Source: Alphaproteobacteria bacterium (lineage in GTDB: Bacteria; Pseudomonadota; Alphaproteobacteria; Kiloniellales; JAKSDN01). Taken from it: a DNA stretch of 10,343 bases. The notes beneath the pieces were generated by a model. The model was not told where the DNA came from and did not search any database. It saw nothing but the letters and a program-made list of their open reading frames with translations. The DNA lies in NCBI GenBank assembly GCA_030598385.1, contig JAUVQB010000022.1, positions 1 to 10,343 of the forward strand, written 5' to 3'. Position numbers and translations under genes: made by a program. This document shows, one piece after another, positions 6,076 to 10,343 of the stretch. The first letter of the stretch is position 1. Each line of letters begins with the position of its first letter.

Positions 6076-7245
6076 ATGAACAAGCCCGACAGCCCCCCCG
6101 ACAACCCTGGGGTTTCCCTGTCGCCAACTGGCGATCCCTGGCTGCTGACGCCGGGTCCCCTCACGACCTCGCCCGAGGTGAAGCAGGCGGCGCTGCACGA
6201 TTACGGCTCCCGCGACAGCCATTTCATCGCCGTCAACCGGCGCATCCGCGAGGCGCTTGTCGAAATTGCCGGCGGCCGTGACAGTCATGTCTGCATCCCG
6301 CTCCAGGGCAGCGGCACCTTCGTGGTCGAGGCCATGCTCGGCAGCTTCGTGCCGCGCGACGGCAAGGTGCTGGTCCTGGTCAACGGCGCCTATGGCACGC
6401 GCATTGTGAAGATCTGCCGGGTGATGGGCCGCGACTTCGTCACCCAGGAGGCCCCGGAAGACGTACCCAACGACCCCGAGGCACTCGAGCGGACGCTCGC
6501 CGGCGATCCCGAGATCACCCATGTGGTGGCGGTGCACTGCGAGACCACCTCGGGCATTCTCAATCCGATCGAGGATATCGCCCGAATCACGGCGCGCCAC
6601 GGCCGCGGTTTCCTGATCGACGCCATGAGCGCCTTCGGCGCCGTGCCGCTCGATGCCCGCGAGGTCCCCTTCGACGCGGTCGTCGCCTCGTCGAACAAAT
6701 GCCTCGAAGGCACGCCGGGGGTGGGTTTTTGCATCGCCCGCAGCGAGGCCCTGGCGAAGACCGAGGGCAATTCCCATTCCCTCAGCCTCGATCTCTACGA
6801 CCAGTACATGTCGATGGAGAGGAACGGCCAGTGGCGCTTCACGCCGCCGGTGCAAACCATTCTCACCTTCGACCGGGCGCTTCAGGAGTTCGCCGCCGAG
6901 GGCGGTGTCGAAGGCCGCGGCGGCCGCTACCGGAAAAACTGCCGGATCCTGGTGGACGGCATGCGCCGGCTCGGCTTCCAGACCCTGCTGCCGGACGAGC
7001 TTCAGGCGCCGATCATCGTCACCTTCCACATGCCGGCCGACCCGCGTTTCCAGTTCGAGGCTTTCTACGACGGCCTGCGCCGGCGCGGCTACGTCATCTA
7101 TCCGGGCAAGCTGACGGTAGCGGAGTCCTTCCGCATCGGCTGCATCGGCCGCCTGGGCGAAGAAGAAATGCGCGGCGCGCTGGGCGCCGTCGAAGATCTG
7201 CTCTCCGACATGGAAGTGGAGAGCTGCGCGCCCGCGGCGGCCTGA
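6076..7245 (+). CDS. phnW: 2-aminoethylphosphonate:pyruvate aminotransferase
   Basis: PhnW moves the amino group of 2-aminoethylphosphonate to pyruvate, giving phosphonoacetaldehyde and alanine (EC 2.6.1.37), the first step of the phosphonatase pathway in the cytoplasm. The 389-residue protein has the family's fold-type I PLP motifs: LLTPGPLTTS (23-32), LQGSGTFVVEA (76-86), ETTSGILNPI (156-165), D182 in LIDAMSAFG, and the PLP-binding lysine K208 in SSNKCLEGTPG. It also has SLSLDLYDQ (235-243), YPGK (342-345) and the carboxylate-binding region SFRIGCIG with R353. The N-terminus is about 20 residues longer than usual and Pro-rich. Near residues 43-50 it reads YGSRDSHF where the enterobacterial enzyme has, from memory, a TWDDDY-type motif, so substrate preference may be shifted. 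It is the first gene of a three-gene operon with phnX 53 bases downstream. Confidence 0.92.
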   Translation: MNKPDSPPDNPGVSLSPTGDPWLLTPGPLTTSPEVKQAALHDYGSRDSHFIAVNRRIREALVEIAGGRDSHVCIPLQGSGTFVVEAMLGSFVPRDGKVLVLVNGAYGTRIVKICRVMGRDFVTQEAPEDVPNDPEALERTLAGDPEITHVVAVHCETTSGILNPIEDIARITARHGRGFLIDAMSAFGAVPLDAREVPFDAVVASSNKCLEGTPGVGFCIARSEALAKTEGNSHSLSLDLYDQYMSMERNGQWRFTPPVQTILTFDRALQEFAAEGGVEGRGGRYRKNCRILVDGMRRLGFQTLLPDELQAPIIVTFHMPADPRFQFEAFYDGLRRRGYVIYPGKLTVAESFRIGCIGRLGEEEMRGALGAVEDLLSDMEVESCAPAAA

Positions 7246-7256
7246 TCGGGCGGCCA

Positions 7257-7281
7257 AGGGTTGAGTTTCGAACCAGAACCC
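7257..7281. repeat. Short hairpin repeat, copy 2, between phnW and phnX
   Basis: AGGGTTGAG (7257-7265) and CCAGAACCC (7273-7281), with TTTCGAA between them. GGGTT (7258-7262) can pair with AACCC (7277-7281). The two blocks are identical to those at 601-620. The hairpin ends five bases before the phnX ribosome binding site and might affect its translation or mRNA processing. Confidence 0.45.
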
Positions 7282-7285
7282 CCAC

Positions 7286-7292
7286 GAGGAGA
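7286..7292 (+). promoter_or_regulatory. Ribosome binding site deciding the phnX start
   Basis: GAGGAGA lies six bases before ATG 7299. Another ATG at 7294 is in a frame that stops after four codons, so 7299 is the start. The two ATGs overlap the same ribosome site. Confidence 0.75.
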
Positions 7293-7298
7293 CATGAA

Positions 7299-8147
7299 AT
7301 GGGCGTGACAGCGGATTACGTTTACACCCGCGGCTACCGCGGCAAGGTGAAGGCCTTGATTCTCGACTGGAGCGGCACCACGGCGGACGCCTACGTGCTC
7401 GCCCCGGCGGTCGTCTTCGTCGACGTGTTCAAGAAGCACGGCGTCGAGATCTCCATGGCCGAGGCGCGCGGGCCCATGGGCCTGCGCAAGGACCTCCACA
7501 TCAAGTCGCTCACCGAGGTGCCGGAGATCGCCGAGCGCTGGAAGGGCGTGCACGGCAACCATCCCGGCCAGGCTGAGGTGGACGCCATGTTCACCGACTT
7601 CGTGCCGATGCAGCTCGAATGCCTGCGCGAGTACACCGCGCTCCTGCCCGGCGTCGCCGAGACGACCCAGAAGCTGCAGGCCGAGGGCATCAAGATCGGC
7701 AGCTCGACCGGCTTCCTCCGCGCGATGGTCGACATCCTGGAAGAGGACGCCAAGACGCAGGGCTACGTGCCCGACGCCTCGGTCGCCGGCGACGAGGTGG
7801 AGCACGGCGCCCGTCCGAAGCCCTTCATGGTCTACAAGAACCTCGACATGCTCGACGTTCATCCGATCCAGTCGGTGGTCAAGGTCGACGACACCATCTC
7901 CGGCGTCGGCGAGGCGCTGGAGGCCGGCTGCTGGGGCGTCGGCATCGCGCGCTACAGCAACTACATGGACGTGGACAGCTTCGCCCACGAGAAGAGCCTC
8001 TCCGAGGCGGAGATCGCGCGCCGCCTCGCCTTCACCCGCGAGACCCTGCGCAAGGCGGGCTCCCACTACGTCATCGACACCTTCGACGAACTGCCGGCGG
8101 TGATCGAGGACGTCAACGCTCGGCTCGCCCGGGGCGAGAGGCCGTAA
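7299..8147 (+). CDS. phnX: Phosphonoacetaldehyde hydrolase (phosphonatase), divergent
   Basis: PhnX is a HAD-superfamily enzyme that breaks the C-P bond of phosphonoacetaldehyde to give acetaldehyde and phosphate (EC 3.11.1.1). The 282-residue protein shows the nucleophile motif LDWSGTT with D23, the cap segment PMGLRKDLH carrying K64 at the position of the Schiff-base lysine, motif II IGSSTGF (133-139), and the metal-binding VKVDDT with D197 and D198. Lysine plus nucleophile separate phosphonatases from other HAD enzymes. Several positions differ from the Bacillus cereus enzyme as I recall it: Ser for Ala in DWAGTT (S25), Val at the Cys22 position, Phe for Tyr128 (F139), and RPKPF where RPYPW is expected. 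The fold and pathway context still favour a phosphonatase, but it may be a separate subfamily. It has a strong ribosome site and sits 17 bases before the next gene. Confidence 0.85.
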   Translation: MGVTADYVYTRGYRGKVKALILDWSGTTADAYVLAPAVVFVDVFKKHGVEISMAEARGPMGLRKDLHIKSLTEVPEIAERWKGVHGNHPGQAEVDAMFTDFVPMQLECLREYTALLPGVAETTQKLQAEGIKIGSSTGFLRAMVDILEEDAKTQGYVPDASVAGDEVEHGARPKPFMVYKNLDMLDVHPIQSVVKVDDTISGVGEALEAGCWGVGIARYSNYMDVDSFAHEKSLSEAEIARRLAFTRETLRKAGSHYVIDTFDELPAVIEDVNARLARGERP

Positions 8148-8164
8148 CCAGGCGGCATCGCCCG

Positions 8165-9562
8165 ATGGCCGAACCTGGAACCGTCGCAGCCACGGCGCCG
8201 GCGCAGTCGGAGGGAGAATCGAACCTCTCCCACCTGCGCCGGCGTTGGGCCGAGCGGTCGGCCCATGGCGAAACCGACGCGCTGCTCGCCGAGGACGCGC
8301 GCTATTTCCTGCACCAGTCGGTCTCGACCCCCTGCCTATCGGCGATCCGCAAGGCCGAGGGCCTCTGGATCGAGGATCTCTCCGGCCGGCGCTTCATGGA
8401 CTTTCACGGCAACTCGGTGCACCACATCGGCTACGGCCATCCGCGCCTGATCGCCGCCATCAAGGCCCAGCTCGACGAGCTCTCCTTCGCGCCGCGCCGC
8501 TATGCCTGCGAGCCGGCGGTGGCGCTGGCGCGTAAATTGGCCGAGGTCTCGCCCGGCAACCTCTCCAAGGTGCTCTTCGCGACCGGCGGCTCGGACGCCA
8601 TCGAGATCGCCCTCAAGGTCGCCCGCGCCGCCACCGGGCGCTTCAAGACCGTCTCCTTCTGGGACGCCTATCACGGCTCCGGCTTCGGCGCGGTGAGCGT
8701 CGGCGGCGAGGCGCTGTTCCGCTCGGGGCCGGCCGGGCCGCTCCTGGCCGGCAGCGAGCACGTGCCGGTCTACGACTGCTACCGCAACCCCTTCGGCTAT
8801 TCCCACACCGGCCGCGAACCCCATAGCGAGGCTTGCGGAAAAGTCTGTGCCGCGCTCATCCGCACGGTGCTGGAGAAGGAGGGCGACGTGGCGGCGGTGG
8901 TCGCCGAGCCGATGCGCGCCGTGCCCTATATCGCGCCGCCCGGCTTCTGGCCGGCGGTCCGCCAGGCCTGCGACGATCACGGCACCCTGCTGATCTTCGA
9001 CGAGATCCCGACCGGCCTCGGCAAGACCGGGCGGCTCTTCGCCTCGGAGCACGAGGGCGTGGTGCCCGACATCCTGGTCCTCGGCAAGGCGCTCGGCGGC
9101 GGCATCCTGCCGATCGCCGCTGCCCTCTGCCGGCCCGAGCTGGACGTGGCCGGGGCCTGGGCGATCGGCCATTACACCCACGAGAAGAACCCGGTGACCA
9201 CGAGAGCGGCCCTCACCACCATCGAGATCATCGAGGACGAGGGGCTGGTCGCGCGGGCCGAAGAGCTCGGGGCCCATGCCCTCGAACGCCTCAACGAGAT
9301 GATGGACAGGCACACGATCATCGGCGACGTGCGCGGGCGTGGGCTCCTCATGGGGGTCGAGTTGGTCAGCGACCGGGAGACCCGCGCGCCGGCCAACGAC
9401 GACGCCGAGGAGGTCTTCTACCGCTGCCTCGAGCGCGGCCTCAGCTTCAAGATCACCATGGGCAATATCCTCACCCTCGGCCCGCCGCTCACCATTTCGC
9501 GCGACGAGCTCGACCGGGCGCTCGATATCCTCGACGAGAGCCTGGGCGAAGTGGCGGCGTAA
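8165..9562 (+). CDS. pbfA: Class III PLP enzyme, probable (R)-1-hydroxy-2-aminoethylphosphonate ammonia-lyase
   Basis: A 465-residue class III aminotransferase-fold protein. It shows the PLP phosphate-binding segment ATGGSDAIEIALK (139-151), aromatic stacking YHG (169-171), D279 in FDEIPTGLGKTGR, the PLP lysine K308 in LGKALGGG, and HYTHEKNPV (336-344) where ordinary transaminases have a GNP loop. Class III proteins next to phnW and phnX have been shown to be PbfA, a lyase that removes ammonia from (R)-1-hydroxy-2-aminoethylphosphonate to give phosphonoacetaldehyde, feeding the same pathway. Assignment here rests on this context and on the departures from typical transaminase motifs (TGGSDAIE, DEIPTG). 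An ordinary omega-aminotransferase is the alternative. About 45 helical residues precede the core. ATG 8165 follows phnX by 17 bases with a weak AGGCGG site, suggesting the same transcript. No terminator is visible after it. Confidence 0.7.
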   Translation: MAEPGTVAATAPAQSEGESNLSHLRRRWAERSAHGETDALLAEDARYFLHQSVSTPCLSAIRKAEGLWIEDLSGRRFMDFHGNSVHHIGYGHPRLIAAIKAQLDELSFAPRRYACEPAVALARKLAEVSPGNLSKVLFATGGSDAIEIALKVARAATGRFKTVSFWDAYHGSGFGAVSVGGEALFRSGPAGPLLAGSEHVPVYDCYRNPFGYSHTGREPHSEACGKVCAALIRTVLEKEGDVAAVVAEPMRAVPYIAPPGFWPAVRQACDDHGTLLIFDEIPTGLGKTGRLFASEHEGVVPDILVLGKALGGGILPIAAALCRPELDVAGAWAIGHYTHEKNPVTTRAALTTIEIIEDEGLVARAEELGAHALERLNEMMDRHTIIGDVRGRGLLMGVELVSDRETRAPANDDAEEVFYRCLERGLSFKITMGNILTLGPPLTISRDELDRALDILDESLGEVAA

Positions 9563-9571
9563 CGCCCGACT

Positions 9572-10297
9572 TCACACCACAAGGCGATCTCTTGGAAAGC
9601 CGTAGAGGCGCTCGCGATGCACCAGGTGCACGAAGAAATCGGGCCGGAACAGGCCGCTCACTACCGGATCGAGCACGTTGAGCCCGCCGGTATAGGCGCC
9701 GAAGGCGGGCAGCACCAGGCGCCGCCCGTCGCTCACGAAGCAGGGCGCCGAGATGCGCTTGGGCGGCAGGTGGACGGCGGCCTTGGGGTGCCAGTGGCCG
9801 GAGACCTCGCCCGCCACCCCGCGAGATCTTGCGTTTTGGTTCTGCGCGCGGTGGCGGAAGGCGAGCGGCGCGTCGATCAGCTCGGCCTCGATGCGTCCGC
9901 CCAAATCGTCCGGCGGCTCCGGGTCGTGGTTGCCCGCGATCCAGACCCAATCGCAGGCCGCCGTGAGCCGCCTCAGCCGCGCCCGGTCGGCAGCGGCCAA
10001 ACGCTCGCCGGCACCGCCGTCATGGAAGGAATCGCCGAGGCAGATGACCCGCGTCGGCCGATGTTTTCCGACCAGGGCCTCGAGCCGGCCGAGCGTCGCC
10101 CGGGTGTCGTAGGGCGGCAGGAGCTGGCCCCGCGCCGCGAAGGCCGAGCCCTTCTCCAAGTGCAGATCGGCCACCACTAGGGTCTGCCGGTCCGGCCAGA
10201 GGAGCGCGCCGGAGGGGTCGGCGCTCAGCACCGCGCCGTTCAGCCGGATCTCGGCAGCACCGTTTTTCGTTTCCCCCTCCTGTCTGCGCACACTCAT
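9572..10297 (-). CDS. pdeM: Ligase-associated DNA damage response metallophosphoesterase PdeM
   Basis: A 241-residue calcineurin-like phosphoesterase. The metal-binding blocks appear in order: VADLHLEKGSAFA (42-54), CLGDSFHDGG (86-95), IAGNHDPEPP (120-129) and SGHWHPKA (166-173). This set, with the DLHLEKG opening, is that of PdeM, which accompanies an Lhr-like DEXH helicase, an exonuclease and an ATP-dependent DNA ligase in a bacterial repair cassette. The exact substrate is unsettled. Its ATG overlaps the stop of the upstream gene (ATGA), and a GGAG site lies eight bases before it, so the two are co-translated. It runs toward the phosphonate operon and its stop lies only nine bases from that of pbfA, with no terminator between them. 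Confidence 0.9.
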   Translation of the reverse strand: MSVRRQEGETKNGAAEIRLNGAVLSADPSGALLWPDRQTLVVADLHLEKGSAFAARGQLLPPYDTRATLGRLEALVGKHRPTRVICLGDSFHDGGAGERLAAADRARLRRLTAACDWVWIAGNHDPEPPDDLGGRIEAELIDAPLAFRHRAQNQNARSRGVAGEVSGHWHPKAAVHLPPKRISAPCFVSDGRRLVLPAFGAYTGGLNVLDPVVSGLFRPDFFVHLVHRERLYGFPRDRLVV

Positions 10298-10343
10298 AGA
10301 GGCAGCTCCGCCTGCTCGACCTCTGCCGTCGCCTCGGCGATCA
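10294..10343 (-). CDS. C-terminal end of the gene upstream of pdeM (probably the DEXH helicase)
   Basis: Only the last 15 codons and the stop are inside the window (IAEATAEVEQAELPL, TGA at 10296-10294). The stop overlaps the pdeM start by four bases. In repair cassettes of this type, the gene directly before pdeM is usually the ligase-associated DEXH-box (Lhr-like) helicase, so that is the likely identity. Nothing in the visible residues proves it. Confidence 0.5.
   Translation of the reverse strand, partial: IAEATAEVEQAELPL

Noticed and set aside
6037..7257. Minus-strand frame of 406 codons opposite phnW
   Set aside because: Shadow of phnW. It is Ala/Gly/Arg-rich with no motif.

Overview
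The window comes from a high-GC proteobacterial chromosome, most likely an alphaproteobacterium of the Rhodospirillales/Rhizobiales type. This is inferred from strongly GC-rich third codon positions, a pdeM gene translationally coupled to an upstream gene as in ligase-associated DNA-repair clusters, and degenerate intergenic repeats of the CGTCCGCTTTG kind. No rRNA, tRNA, CRISPR array or intact insertion sequence was seen.

Layout. Positions 1-783 hold no confident complete gene: a possible minus-strand gene start runs off the left edge, and there are hairpins and repeat-like blocks. Positions 784-2097 encode a tetratricopeptide-repeat protein with a C-terminal 2-oxoglutarate/Fe(II) oxygenase-like domain. 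Positions 2098-2688 are a less GC-rich spacer with a repeat remnant and a possible 20-codon leader frame. Positions 2689-5024 are a two-gene ABC exporter operon (ATPase and a 512-residue permease) with a 4-base overlap. It converges on a LysR-type regulator (5083-5985, minus).

The core of the window is the divergent LysR / phosphonate module at 5083-9562. phnW (2-aminoethylphosphonate:pyruvate aminotransferase), a phnX-like phosphonoacetaldehyde hydrolase and a class III PLP enzyme best explained as PbfA ((R)-1-hydroxy-2-aminoethylphosphonate ammonia-lyase) lie in a row on the plus strand. Together they would convert 2-aminoethylphosphonate (PhnW) and its 1-hydroxy derivative (PbfA) to phosphonoacetaldehyde, which PhnX cleaves to acetaldehyde and phosphate. 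The 90-base gap between the regulator and phnW carries two back-to-back promoters whose -35 boxes overlap. A LysR-type dyad, TATAGA-N5-TCTATA, is centred at about -65 of the predicted phnW start and lies directly over the regulator's own start codon, which has no ribosome binding site.

From 9572 to the right edge, on the minus strand, lie pdeM (ligase-associated metallophosphoesterase) and the last 15 codons of the gene before it, probably the partner DEXH helicase. pdeM converges on the phosphonate operon with only 9 bases between them.

The phosphonate pathway itself is known. The points worth a second look are the divergent PhnX active site, the compact regulator/promoter architecture, the duplicated permease and a small hairpin repeat shared by two distant intergenic regions.
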